NCBI RefSeq assembly: GCF_014805685.1
Contig: NC_060901.1
Coordinates: 23,257,905-23,321,904 of the forward strand
Source: Silurus meridionalis
Lineage: Eukaryota > Chordata > Actinopteri > Siluriformes > Siluridae
Direction: 5' to 3'
Length of the DNA: 64,000 nucleotides
Position 1 is the first letter of the stretch; every line of letters starts with the position of its first letter. The position numbers and the translations under genes are program-made. This document shows positions 12,477 to 24,574 of this stretch, one piece after another. Under the pieces are notes generated by a model that had not been told where the DNA came from, searched no databases, and saw only the letters and a list, made by a program, of their open reading frames with translations.

Positions 12477-12752
12477 CATTTTTGTCACAAGACTCTTCGC
12501 TTACTACTTTCTTTCGGCTTCTCCCATTAGGGGTCACCACAGCGGATCATCCGCATGTTTGATTTCGCACATGTTTTTACGCTAGATGCCCTTCCTAACG
12601 CAACCCTCCCCATTTATCCCGGCTTGGGACCGGCTCTAAGAGTGGCTGGGGTTGGTTCCCTGACCAGGGATCGAACCCGGGCCACAGCGGTGAGAGCGCC
12701 GCATCCTAACCACTAGACCACCAGGGGACCTTTTAGCATTTTTGTCACAAGA
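12477..12752 (-). mobile_element. tRNA-Glu-derived SINE (SINE-3), copy 1, with TSD
   Basis: Read on the minus strand, the element starts with a tRNA-Glu-like head (12727 down to about 12659). A body with 'gggctggggttgg' type text follows. It ends in a 3' tail at about 12509-12545 that matches the tail of the RTE-like LINE at 17345-18195. The element body (12493-12736) is flanked by a perfect 16-bp duplication, 'catttttgtcacaaga', at 12477-12492 and 12737-12752. This is direct evidence of target-primed insertion and suggests a fairly young copy. Confidence 0.93.
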
Positions 12753-13949
12753 ATGAGTCAAACACTAATTGACCTTCTTTTCAACTACTTAATAAAAAAT
12801 CACGTTGTGTGTTGTGGAAAATTAGAGTCCAAAAACACTAGAGTTCATTCTTAGTACGTACAAACTGCTACTTTAATCATAAACACTGTCTTGTGCTCAT
12901 CCCAGGAGCTCCATTCACAAATTCCATTATGGGCAGCTTCAAAAGTTTGCTGTACTGAGGAGTCCTGAGGAGTATTTACAGTAAGTTGTATTCGGGAATA
13001 GCCCAAGTGATACTGAAAAGAAAAAAATCCTTTGCACTTTACTTTAGGATTTTCAGAGATGAGAGCACTTCCTCGTGGCCCAAATGTGCTGACATGATTT
13101 GTAGGTACAGCCGTGGGACAGATTCCGACAGCCCCTTCATTAATCTACCTGGGTTGGTTTATTGTCCTTTCCCGACACCCTAGTTGGTCGTGTCCCTGTC
13201 AGAACGTAGCTATAACTCATCCTAAAGCTCATAAGTGGACACCTAAAATCTACGTGGAACAGATAGTAGAAGATTTCCTCGTCTATGATCTGCGACGCTG
13301 CTTTGTAAATCTTCCAAAGCAACTCAATGGCCTGGTTAACCAAAATCTGGGAAATTGAAAACTGGCCATTCACAGTCAAATCCTTTTACATGGTGTATTT
13401 GTTGTCTGATCAAACACACCTGGAGAAAATCTCCAACCACATGCTTGCTGCAACGTCGCTTAGAATCACTGTTTCCGAAAGTATTGCAAAATCGAGCCCA
13501 GTCTAATACACCTGGCTTTACTATGCAGATGTTCCAGTTGGATTTAATTGGCTGCACCAATTGTGCTAGATTAGAGGGTGTCAAAATGTATCTTTGAAAG
13601 CCTGTGTAATTCAGTTCCACAACACACCTGGTTGTGCCCAAAATGGGTTCTTTACTTCTGCTTCTGAAGAACTCGTGGTCGCTGGTGTTTGTTATACCGC
13701 TCATGGAAATGAGAAATGCCTTTGGAAGGCAGGAGGACATGAGGACCAGGATAAAACTAAAATACCTTATTGTTATAGAAATCCGATCTTCAGGTAATTT
13801 ATAGTTCTAATTAATTCTAGAATGAATATGAATATCATGCGAGGTTCCAAAAAAAAAAAAAAAGGACCAAGCCACAAGACCAAGATGTAAAAAAACATTG
13901 GTATAGACTTGGTATATGTAGATAATTCAATTAACTTCAATTATGCTAA
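12753..13949. other. Intergenic, nothing recognised
   Basis: Several overlapping open frames of 65-134 codons on both strands between 12986 and 13797 show no known domain. The stretch may be an unrecognised old repeat. An A-tract lies at 13849-13863. Confidence 0.35.
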
Positions 13950-14110
13950 ACAGCTTTGGAATTAATTGGAATTCCAAAATCCAGTCCAGCATCTTCCCAG
14001 AAGAGTGGAAATAATTACAAGAGGAAATCGGGACTTAATGTGGAATGGGCTGTTCAAAAATCAGAGTCTCGTGGCTATGTGTCCAGAAACCTTTGGCGAT
14101 ATAGTGCACC
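13950..14110 (+). mobile_element. Tc1-derived 3' end fragment
   Basis: 'catcttcccagaagagtgga' is followed by 'aatgtggaatgggctgttc' and a terminus 'gtccagaaacctttggcgatatagtgc'. Only the right third of the element is present. Confidence 0.75.
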
Positions 14111-14454
14111 TCTTTTAATCTTCGAAAATAAAACCATGCTCTCGAAACTGTCCGATAGAATTTTCTGCAAATTTGCCCAATTATTTATTCTTGTAGTAAA
14201 TTATAGACCATCTCCTGCATTTCATTTGATTCTGGAATGCTTTATGCTCTTGCCAGCATGGGGGTTTTGCAGATGTAGACAGTGTTTGCATAAATCTGAT
14301 TAAGTTCCCTTTATGAGCAGCTACAACAAAATCAATAATGCATTACAATCAGCGCATTGTTCTATAAACTCTAAACGATCGGCGTGTAGAATTCAGCTGC
14401 ACTATAGTGTGTTGCTAAATATGATGTGACGTTAAACCAAAAAAAAAACCCATA

Positions 14455-14903
14455 CATTGTATAGACCAAAAGTATTGGGACACCCGACTGTTTCAGCCAT
14501 ATATGTTTTTTTTTCCCCCAAACTGTTTCCCCACAATGTATTGTATATGTGTTTGGATCCATTGCCATGAAATTAAAGTAAGAGACTCAAATCTGTTCCA
14601 GCATGATGATGATGATGCATAAAGCCATGAAGAAATGCTTTACGCAGTTTGGAGTGGAAGATCTCCTGCTATAGAGCTCCAACCCTATTAAACAGCTTTG
14701 GGATGAATTGGATTGGCACCCCAGGTCTCCTTACCTCACACTCTTGTGGATGAATGAGCATGAAATCGCTCCAAAATCTGGTGGAAACATCTTCCCAGAA
14801 GAAGGTTGTTTTAAGAGCAAATGTGGAATGAGATTGGTTAAAGAAGAAGTACACAAATCTAAAAATCAGGTGTCCACTAACTTTTGCCTGTATAGTGTAC
14901 AGG
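14455..14903 (+). mobile_element. Tc1-derived nonautonomous element with both ends
   Basis: The left terminus 'accaaaagtattgggacacc' and the right terminus 'ggtgtccactaacttttgcc' are imperfect inverted repeats. The interior keeps a decayed transposase C-terminus ('ccaaccctattaaacagctttgggatgaattgg' region near 14680-14712). Some open frames cross it but none encodes an intact DDE domain. Confidence 0.85.
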
Positions 14904-14989
14904 ATATTAAAAAAAAGCAGCAAATGAGTGGAATATATGCAGCAGGAAGCGGGATGAATGTGAATGGCTCTTGGCACAAATGAGTGTTT

Positions 14990-15560
14990 CTAATGTTTGG
15001 AATCATTAAGCGATGACTAAGAACAGCTTGCTGAGCAGCTCGCTTGTTAGTGAAGGAATTGATAATTGACTAATGGGTTCAAGTGGTTCATTAGCGCTTT
15101 TCCAGGAACCAGGGTTAAAAACGTGCACCTTATTTGACGGTGTCATTAATTATTACATCTGAAAGTGAACGCTTGGCTGTTTTTCCTACAGTGTATACCA
15201 AGCGATATGGACTTGTTCACTTTGGAGAATTTTCACACTCCCATCACAGCAAAGCCGACGGAGAAACACTCAATTAGGGGTACAATGTAATCCCCCGCGG
15301 CATCTCAAACTGCTCTACATTTAGATGGAGATCAAAAGGGCCGCTCGAGCTCGTTTTTTTTTTTTTTTATTCGGTGGGAAGAATCGATATGTCGTGGAAA
15401 CACCGGAGTGCCTTTCCACCTTTTTTTTTCTGAGATGCGCATTGTTTTATCTGGAGTGACCTTTTCTACCGGCTTCAAAAGGATTTTGTAATTATCAAGG
15501 ATTACGCGCAACTGGACGCTTGTCAGGTCCCGAGGCGAGGATGTGTAGTTTTGCTTCAAT
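14990..15560. other. Unique block, possible regulatory DNA
   Basis: No repeat text. It contains several ATTA/TAAT cores and mixed base composition, interrupted by poly-T tracts at 15354-15368 and 15421-15430. No exon is recognised. Confidence 0.2.
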
Positions 15561-15817
15561 TTCCAAACGCGTCCATTGTTTCAGAGCGCTAGTTATTCAC
15601 AGGAATTAATGTTAACGCTTAATTACTAATGAATACTGGGTAATTACACAGTTACTACTGAACTTTGTAAACTATCACTTATTTTCTGGGACATTAATTT
15701 AAACTAAACAGATGAACTAAATACCGATACGAAAAAGACACAGTTTGAGTTGCCAGATTTAGGCACCGGGTTCCTGTCAGTCTTTGTATTAATTGATAAA
15801 TTCTCGTTTCCTCAGCC

Positions 15818-16252
15818 AATATACAATATAAGTTTGTGGACACCTGACTACAAGATTGGTATGAGCTTTTTGAACATTCCAGTCCACATTCAGACCCCAT
15901 TTTCTGAAGGTATTAGTAAAGTCAGGTACTGATGTAGGTGAGGTGAGAATTATTTTTGTTTAATGGGGTTGAGGTCAGAGCTTGACAGCAGGTCAATCAA
16001 GATTTTCCACTCCAACCCATGTAAAGTAAAGCAGATCTTCATGGAGCTGGCTTTGTGCACAGGGGCATTGCAATGCTGGAACAGGATTGGTCTCCTAGTT
16101 CAAGGAGAAAAATGTCACGTTGCAGTATTACATCCAAAGTCAAACTATACAATTGTGTGCCTCCAACTTTGAAGTAACAATTTGGGAAAGAACCACACAT
16201 GGCTTGAAAAGGGAGGTGTTCCAATACTTTTGTCCATGTAGTATATATTTAA
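15818..16252 (-). mobile_element. Tc1-derived nonautonomous element
   Basis: On the minus strand it reads from 'ggacaaaagtattgg' at the right end through 'ggaggcacacaattgtatag'-like text and the His-Asp-Asn-type region ('cctgtgcacaaagccagctcc') to a decayed 'gtgtccacaaactt' end at the left. It is deleted and frame-broken. Confidence 0.85.
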
Positions 16253-16298
16253 TCCTCTGGATGTTTGCATCCAAGCCAAGTGGGATTTGTCTTAAACA

Positions 16299-16795
16299 GG
16301 GGGAGTGGTAGCTCAAGTCAAGTTTATTTCTGTAGCGCTTTTCACAACAGACATTGTCTCAAAGCAGCTTTACAGAAATCAACAGTCAAGGTGAATGATG
16401 TGTATTTATCCCTGATGAGCAGCCGTGGCGACTGTGGCAAGGAAAAACTCCCTTAGATGTTATGAGACAGAAACCTGGAGAGGAACCAGACTCAAAAGGG
16501 GAACCCATCCTCATTTGGGTGATATCAAGAGTTTGATTATAGTCTTTAAACAATACAGAACACTGGAGAGTGAGAACTTAAACTGATCGGAAAGTCGGCG
16601 GTTCAAGCCCCAGTATCGGCAAGCTGCCACTCTTGGGCCCTTGAGCAAGGCCCTTAATCCTCTGTGCTTCAGGGCCGCCGTATCATGGCCGACCCTGTGC
16701 TCTGACCCCAGCTTCTGAGCAAGCTGAGATATGCGAGCAACGAATTTCACTGTAATGTATATGTGACAAATAAAGGCTATTCTACTCTACATTGA
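16299..16795 (+). mobile_element. SINE-1 interrupted by a family-X repeat
   Basis: The SINE-1 head 'gggagtggtagctca' (16301-16315) breaks off and its body resumes at about 16581 with 'aactgatcggaaagtcggcggttcaagcccc'. The tail 'tcactgtaatgtatatgtgac' ends near 16775. The intervening 16314-16580 is a family-X repeat in forward orientation ('agtcaagtttatttctgtagcgcttttcac' to 'ggaaccagactcaaaagggg'). The interruption also removed about 20 bp of the SINE. Confidence 0.8.
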
Positions 16796-17340
16796 TTTAC
16801 AAACTTACAAAAATAATGTGTGCACTATTATCCATATAATATAACTTTATTGTTCTATTACTCAGTTTTAATAGTACTTAATATCTGCTTAAATCTTGGT
16901 CTCAGAAAAATCAGGAAATATGCTGTAAATTGTGCCAGCAGAGAGATGAAACATAAAGCAGAATTCGGACCAAGAGGTTTTGAGTTTAAATCCCAGCACC
17001 ATCTAGCTGCCACTGCTGGTCCCGTCAACCCTCAACTACTCAATATAAATGTATGAACACTTGAGCTTGTTTATTTATGACTGAAAGGCAATAACTTTTT
17101 CCTATTTCAAAACTTCTTTGAATAATCGTCTGTCCTGGTTTGGGAAGAAAATCTTTCAAAAGGTCCAGATGTCATAGCGATACCAAGATATATGAATGAG
17201 TGACAGACTTGTTTATTTGATAAATGGAAGCACAACGGGGACAAAAATAGTTCCTATGCACACTAAATAAATAGTAAACTCACTTGTTTCCTGGATTTAT
17301 ATTTTATTTGAGTCTCCAAGTTCAAATGAAGGGAAAATAT
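16796..17340. other. Intergenic, nothing firm
   Basis: AT-rich. 'aggttttgagtttaaatcccagcaccatctagctgccactgctgg' near 16975-17020 is a short SINE-2 body fragment. Nothing else is recognised. Confidence 0.45.
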
Positions 17341-17344
17341 CTTC

Positions 17345-18196
17345 TTCTTCTTCTTTCGGCTGCTCCCATTATGGGTCACCACAGTGGATCATCTTATCTT
17401 TTATACTACCCTGTCCTCTACATTTGCCTCTTTCAAATTAGCCAACTGCATGTCTTCCCTTACCACATTCATTGACCTCCTACTTGGCCTTTCTCTTTTC
17501 CTCCTGTTCCATCCTTAGCATTCTTCTAGCGATATACCTCATGTCCCATATACAAGACCAAACCATCTCAATTAGGCCTCCATCATGTTGTCTTCAAAAT
17601 GTCCTACATGTCTCTAATAAACTCATTTCTAATCCTGTCCATCCTCATCACTCCCAATGAAAATATAAATCCGCAATATCATTTGCAAACACCATAGTCA
17701 ATGGAGACTCCTGTCTGACCTCATCCGTCGACCTGTCCATCAGCACTGCAAACAGGAAAGGGTTTAGAGCCGATCCTTGATGCAATCCAACATTCACATT
17801 GAACCAGTCTGTCGTTCCTACTGCACACTTCACTGCTGTCACACTGTCCTCATTCATGTCCTGCACCACCCTCACATACTTCTCTGACACACCTGATTTC
17901 AATCTCATACAATACCAATCTCCTCTCTCCACCCTGTCGTACGCTTTCTAGATCCACAAACACAAAATGCAACTTTTCTGACCTTCTCTATATTTCTCAA
18001 TCAACATGCTCAAAGAAAATATCCGCACTCTCCTCCTCTTCCTCTTCACCTCCAAAGTAATATCAGCTACCCCTCTCCTTTTACCAGTCATAGTACCAAC
18101 ATTTAAAGTGCCCACCCGAACCTCCACTCTTTTACACTTCTCCCTGCTTTTCAGTCTTCCTTCTATCCTTCTCCTGTTTTGGCCAACAGTAGCAGC
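17345..18196 (-). mobile_element. RTE-like LINE fragment (endonuclease start + RT piece)
   Basis: Read on the minus strand. Around 18100-18170 lies an AP-endonuclease start motif (Val-Gly-Thr-Leu-Asn-Val-Gly-Thr-Met-Thr-Gly-Lys). After an internal deletion, 17648-17932 encodes a reverse-transcriptase palm piece with Gly-Leu-His-Gln-Gly-Ser-Ala-Leu and a mutated active-site box (Phe-Ala-Asn-Asp where the family has Phe-Ala-Asp-Asp). The 3' end near 17355-17400 carries 'ctttcggctgctcccatt', the tail shared with the SINE-3 copies. It is a dead, internally deleted copy; assignment to the RTE clade is from remembered family text. Confidence 0.85.
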
Positions 18197-18300
18197 CGGT
18201 GGCGATTGTGGCAAGGAAAAAAACCCTGAGATGGTATGAAGAAGAAACCTTGGGAGGAACCAGACTCAAAAGGAAATTTTTTTATCTGGGTGGCACCAAA
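18196..18300 (+). repeat. Family-X repeat fragment
   Basis: 'gtggcgattgtggcaaggaaaaa..' to 'ggaggaaccagactcaaaagg' and 'atctgggtggcac', the central part of the repeat found in full at 43070-43460. Confidence 0.8.
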
Positions 18301-18478
18301 TGTCCATTTATTGGCAGACACCATTATCCAGACCAACTTACAATTATGTCATTGATACAACTAAGCAGCTGAGGGATTAGTGGTCTTGCTTAAGGGCCTA
18401 GCAATGGAGGTGGGATCTGAACTCACAATCGTCTGTTCAAAAGTCCAACATCTTAACCACTTAGCTACCACTTCCCTT
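18300..18478 (-). mobile_element. SINE-2 copy
   Basis: On the minus strand: a head ending 'gctaagtggttaagatgttgg', the body, and the tail 'ttataattgtaagttggtctgg..' to 'ggtgtctgccaataaatgg'. The tail, a variant of 'ctggataagggcatctgccaaatg', separates SINE-2 from SINE-1. Confidence 0.8.
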
Positions 18479-18479
18479 G

Positions 18480-21400
18480 AATACAGGGAATGACATGTTT
18501 TAAAAAATGATGGCATTCATCAATAAATTGCAAAAACGGCTTTGAAAATAATCAACGTAGCTTGCTAACTCTGTAACTCTGTGCTTCACGTAGGGCTGCA
18601 ACACACAGACCCCGACACATTTCGCAATTATTTCTTTGCCTCTATCGGCACACCCCTTTATGTTTATTTCCTTTCGTATTTACCAAATAAGATGAATAAC
18701 TGAAGCGAGCGATTTATAGAACACTGACTAATTAACGCGATTTTTGTCTTCTATCACTTGATATGATGCAAATTCCCATGCTCATGAGATTAGCGTCCCT
18801 GTTTAATCAGATGTAATTAGTGTAATCGTCCCAGAGGCACTTCTCTCTCTCTCTCTCTCTTTCTCCTTTATTTTGTTTCTAATTAATTATGCCTTGTAAG
18901 ATGAGAGGGGAGAAAAGAAAATCCTCCGGGGGGCCGAAGGTTCACTAAAAAGTCGCTGAAACACTGAGCGCTTTAGCAAAGTGAGTACTGTGTCGAATGT
19001 CACATAGGATGAAGTCTACATAATAAGAAATGTATTTTTGTCTCCTCACACTCGCGCTCTCTCGCCCGCTTCATGTTAATGTGACATATGCAATTACTCA
19101 TCCCAGGATACCGTCTTCCTCTCTTGTCCTAGCTCTCGAAACCTCTTACCAGTAAAAGGGTAGCATAGGTAGGGTAGGTAGTTATTGTTTAATGGCTTCT
19201 CCGAACTTTAGCGATCTTACAAGTGTGTTTTTAGGATTTACAGTGATGAATTGCAGGAAGGATTATGGAATTGAGGTTTTTATGCGTACTGAAAATAGGG
19301 GAAATCAAGAATATGGAGGGAATGTGTAGGGAAATGAAGCCAAATTGGGATGTCAGGTGTAAAAAGAAAGCTTGAGGTAAACATACATAAACCTAAGCCT
19401 AGGCTATGTGTACACTCATTCCCTTTTTGAATTTTCTTTATTAAAATCCCAAATACCAGTATTCATTTTTAGCTCTTTTCACCTCCATAGTGCTTAAGAT
19501 TTAAGATCAATACACGATTCAAGTTGAACTTTTATTGGCTATTCAGCTAGTAAGTCTTGTGTTGGCCTGTTACGATGCTAGTCTCGAAACTTTTTTGATA
19601 CCACCACGTAAATGGAAAACTTGTTATTGTTTTTGCTCCAAATTGTTATTATCATCATTATGATCATTCCCAACACCCTTCCTCTGGTTGAAGGAATTCA
19701 TTCATGACTTTGCTACGCTACGCTAATTACTCCTCAGAGCTCGTTTGTGTGCCGACCCGCGGAGGGTCAATTTGAAATTTGGACGCGTCTCTGACGCGTT
19801 TATCCTGATCATCGAGTTTCTAACAAGGCTGAGTGGAATGAGTTTCTGCAAAGCGTTTATGGATTGTTTTAGAAGCCATGTTGCCTTGTGTATGCGCTCT
19901 CCCCCTCCCTCCCCACCCCCTACAGAATGATTCTCTCTCATTTGCATGATTCAATTTTCACTTTAGCTTATCCCATTGTGTCCAGCTGAATATATTCGGT
20001 ATTAAGCACCGAATCGTTTGCGTAATCAGGCTTAGCGATGCCGTAGCTGAAGGTCGTTCTATGATGGCAGGGTTTTGAAAGAGGGCCTTAACCTTTCTGT
20101 CAATCATGTCCAGGCAATTGTTTCCATAATCATCATTACATTTTCCAGGAAAAATAAGGCTATTGTTCGGAGAATCTGTATCACACTCTTTTGCCATGTC
20201 TAGTAAAAGATAAATGGAGTCTGGGTTGTTTTTTTTTTTACATGTTTTTATATGCTTAAAAAGCTGATTCAGGAGTATTTGTATGATCCACAGATTTTGA
20301 AAGTTGTCACTGTTTGATAATCGTGACTATTGGTGCTTGAAGTCATATGGAAATTATTTCCTCCCTTTTTCTACACCATCTAGGTATTAACAGTCTAACA
20401 CATCCTCTAACAATAATGTACACTCTTCTTTTAAAATCAAAATTGCATTGTTGGTATCAACAAGTGAAAGGGAATTACGTTGTTCACACAGAACTTGGGC
20501 AAAATGGTTGACACCCACTTGAGTGGACTGTGTAGGAACAATTGCCGGGCTGCCAGTCCCTGGCAAGACCTTCACTGTTGACTTAAACTCCCGGTTAGAG
20601 TTTCTATACAATCAGATTTCAGCCGCCAAGTCACGTGTTGCCGTAATGGACAGGAGGGGCTATTGTTAGATTCAAATCCATGTTGCTTGATGTCGCTTTA
20701 ACCAATCAGGCTGCAGTTTGGACACCCTTTAGCCCCCTAGAAGGTGACCAGTCACCTCAGCATCTTCACATCCTTTGATTGGTCACTAGTCGGAGCTCAC
20801 AACGCACATCTTTAGCAAACTGCACAAGTTCCATTATTAAAAGCTATGACTGCAGGAAATTCAGATTTTCTATAGAGTCGGTTCACTCAACAACCACAAT
20901 ATGATTTTTTGCACCTTTCAGTAAAGTCAATTTGATCCAACCAAAGGGCAGGAAATAAATTTGAAGTTTCACCAATCCGAGCACCAAGAGTGGACACATA
21001 TCCTGAGGTATCCTGATATATGAACCTAAAGAGTTTTCTATAATCCCATTTATAATCTAAGGTTGGTTTTACATATGTAGAATTGGATGGAATATTGATG
21101 TTCTGACCACAAGAACTATAGGAATACAGGATTTTATTTAGCACTATTAACTCTATTACTTATGTTTTTCAGATTATATTTTTGTGCATTTCTATGAGTT
21201 TTGTTAACAATGTTTGTGACCAATATTTCAGGTTTTTGTAAATTCATGTTCCCATCACCCCTGCACCCTCATGTTTCATGTCACATGACTACCTGGACTT
21301 GACATCTACTGACTCTTAATTATCACTTGTCTAAAAACTCACATCGCACCATGATCGCTGTATACTTTTGTCTTTCAGTCTTCCTGTTTTTACATGTCCT

Positions 21401-22034
21401 CATGTCTTTACTTGTTAAATTCCCTTGTCTTTTTTGTTTGCACTTTAAATAAATAAAGTGTCTCCGCCTTAATACACGACACACCGCTTCAAAGTTTTCA
21501 GTCTTGCGTCGAAGTCTCTCCGATTTGAATTCAGAAAATGGACTAATCAGTGTAAAAGCGTCTTCGGAAAAACGATCATGCTGAGCAGTTTGATCATTTA
21601 GAGTGGGGAGTTCAATCAGGTGTTTCACTCTCGGGGTGGAATTGAGGATCCCTGCTGGATCCCTGCTGGTGAAAATGGATGAAGGATGAATGGGTATGAT
21701 AATGACCCAGTCTCAGGGTCAGCTGTGCTCATACAAACACTGGCTTCACTGCAGTAGACTTGATCCAGCTTAATGGTGATGCCTGAGACCAAAACTGGGA
21801 GAGAAATACTGACAAGAAAATAACATTATTCTGCTGGTATTTAGTGCCCATTGTGACAATAAAGTGGCTTTTTACCGCCTCCCAGCTATCAAACTGAGTG
21901 CAACCCTTAAGTGAAAACCACACAGGAATGATTGTGAGCCAGGAATACATTTTCATTTTTGAAGAGTTTAAACTTGATTCTACTTAAAAAATGTTTTTAC
22001 TTAATTGCAGCAGTCCCCTACAGAAAAATTGTCC
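18480..22034. other. Long unique stretch, candidate noncoding regulatory DNA
   Basis: About 3.5 kb largely free of recognisable transposons. 18590-18840 and 19690-19900 are base-balanced with ATTA cores and look like conserved noncoding elements by texture only. A (CT)n tract lies at 18842-18862. A 74-codon minus-strand open frame at 20387-20611 has protein-like composition but no identified family. 21240-21480 resembles the end of a retroelement ('ctttaaataaataaagtgtctccgcc'). Confidence 0.3.
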
Positions 22035-22380
22035 CCTACAGTTGACCGTCTGTTGAATCGGACCACACAGACCAGCCTTTGCGCCCCCCAGGTGCATCAG
22101 CTAGCCTCAGCCACCTACGACCCTGTCGCCGGTTCACCACTGTTCCTTCCTTGGACCCTTTTTAATAGATACACTGAAAACCAGGAACATCCCACAAGAT
22201 CTGCAGTTTGCTCTGACCCAGTCGTCTAGACATCACAATTTGTCAAACTCAGACCAATCCTTACGCTCGCCCATTTTTCCTGCTTCTAACACCAACTTTG
22301 AGAACACAAAATGTTCACTTGCTGCCTAAAATATCCCACTCACTAACATGTGCCATGATGAAGAGATGCCTGATCATTGT
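22035..22380 (+). mobile_element. MITE-like repeat, sister of 11268-11662
   Basis: It shares 'tctgacccagtcgtctagac', 'cgctcgcccatttttcctgcttctaac', 'aaaatgttcacttg' and 'gtgccatgatgaag' with the copy at 11268-11662. The left end is truncated. Confidence 0.75.
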
Positions 22381-22529
22381 ATCTAACCTTGTTACTTTCA
22401 AATAAAACCCCAGAAATCCGACATGAAACAATTCAGAGAGTTTTTTTGTTTTAATGCCTATAAGGATGGCCTTCGTTTAGAGAAATCAGAAAGGTTGTAG
22501 CACATGTAGTCAAGACAATGGATTCAAGG

Positions 22530-22850
22530 TTTCCTTTTTGAAAAGCACAGCAGATTTCCAGCCATATGTTATTCCTTCCCAAACTGTTACCACAAAATTG
22601 AAGGCACACAATTGTATAAAATGTCTATACAAACAAGGAGACCCAAACATATTCCAGCATTGACATTTGAACAGTGATCCTGTGCACAAAGATATGTTTT
22701 CCATGGGTTGGAGTGGAAACTCTCCTGGTACTCTAACACCTTTGGGATAAACTGGACCACTGATGGCCTCCTCACCTGACCTACATCAGTACCTAATGGC
22801 TGAATGAGCACAAGTCAGATGTCTAAACATACACTTACACCCGTTTCAGC
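22530..22850 (+). mobile_element. Tc1-derived nonautonomous element
   Basis: Carries 'ccagccatatg', 'gaaggcacacaattgtataa', 'cctgtgcacaaag', 'gggttggagtgga' and 'cctcctcacctgacctacatcag' in transposase order. Small deletions break every frame and the right terminus is missing. Confidence 0.82.
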
Positions 22851-24574
22851 AAAGTGTTTATAATACAAGCTGAACAAATGTAGCTACACACCAACATTGG
22901 TATTCATCATACACGATTCTATCCCTTGTTGATGATTGAGCGCCTGAGGAAAACAGACAGCTCACTGCAGCCAAAGTCAGAGGGTCTTTACATGTGTTTA
23001 GAAAGAGGTCAGATTGTTTTTTCATTTGGCCATCAACTCGGAGGCATCTAGAGAGCCATCAGGATTAATATTAACTGGGAGGTAAACACTTTTTATTCAT
23101 GACATGCAAAGGTTCATGGTCGGGGATCCTTTATTCAGGGGTTCGAGATTCATCGCCTCCATTTTGCTAGTCTTTGCCATTTGCTAGTCATTTTCTTACT
23201 ATCTACCTTTGGTTATTACATAACATTTATTACAATGCAATCTAAAATGTAAAAAAATAAGTAAATTATTATAAAATTATATTGTGTTTTGGAAAATCTG
23301 TAAGCGCAAGTTCAACACTTATCAGTAATTAAATGTACTTTATTATCATTTAGAGAGACTTTTTACTTCACTACATTTCAAAGTCAACTATCTTATTTTT
23401 ACTCAACCACATTTTGGGAAATCAGTTGTTACTTTTTATTCACGAGCGATTAACAACGTAACTGGCAAACCACCTATCTGATTGGCGCAAACCACATTTC
23501 GATTGGCGCTTGGCGGATCTACTGATCACCAACATACAGTTCAGCAGCAGTTCAACAGCAAGCAGAACATTTAGAGAGGAATAAATGATGAAGAAATTTC
23601 AAACTCGAACTCGCCATGACACACGAGACCTCATTTACACGATTTTTTGAAAGTAGTAAAAAAGAAGGTTTTGGGCTCATGATCACTGTAATAGAAATCA
23701 ATCAGTGTTAGACTCATTAATATCATTCTATTAATAGACTGGTGCGCTGAGAGTCACATTCGAGTCTTTTCTCATAAACTGAGTTGATTAAGCGAAGAGT
23801 CATGTGACAAAAATGATAATAGGAACATTATAGCCATAATGAATCATAGTTCTTTGAATATTTAATTACATTTAAGGGCTAATACTTTTGTACATTTACT
23901 CAAGTTAAAGTAATATGCAACAATGTTTGTGTCCATCACTGACACTTATATTCATGAATCATTGCTGCCGAAGCAGTTTTTTGGTACGTTGTAGTCATCT
24001 TTTAGCCTCCTACTGCACAGACCCTACATAACCTCGACACTAAAAAGCCGCAATCGTTTATTAAGCGAACTCGAACACGGCACGTTCCCGTCTTCCTGAT
24101 GACTACTGCTCACTAACGTATGTAATGAGAAATGGCAGCTCTATTAACCATGCCACTGAAAGATAAATAAAGTAATAAAGGCCCTGCAATCATGTCGTCA
24201 TCTGCTGCCTCTGAATCACGTTGGTTTTGTTTAATATGTTCATTCTTTTTTTATTTATTTCTTCCCTTCAGCAATTTCTCTCGGGAGAAACGTGTCACTT
24301 TCTTACAGGGAGGTTTTGACGCTTTATTATTTACAGTGATGTACGCCAGGGGCCTGTGGAACTAAGTGTACATCGAGATATACTTCTGGAAGAAATATGG
24401 CCTAAAAGATTTTGGTTTCTAACATGCACAGTGTACATATATGACTTGTATTTTTAATGAATCAAGGATTATTTTCTCATTGAGCTTCACATGAACAGAC
24501 ATGTAACGTGAGAGCATAAGATAGGCAGCGAAGACAATAACAGGTATAATATATATTTATATACAGTATATAAA
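22851..24574. other. Intergenic, nothing recognised
   Basis: Unique AT-rich sequence. 23330-23460 resembles the 'acttta..ttactcaaccaca' text of a dispersed fish repeat related to the insert at 59232-59880, but weakly. 24220-24350 is base-balanced. Confidence 0.35.
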
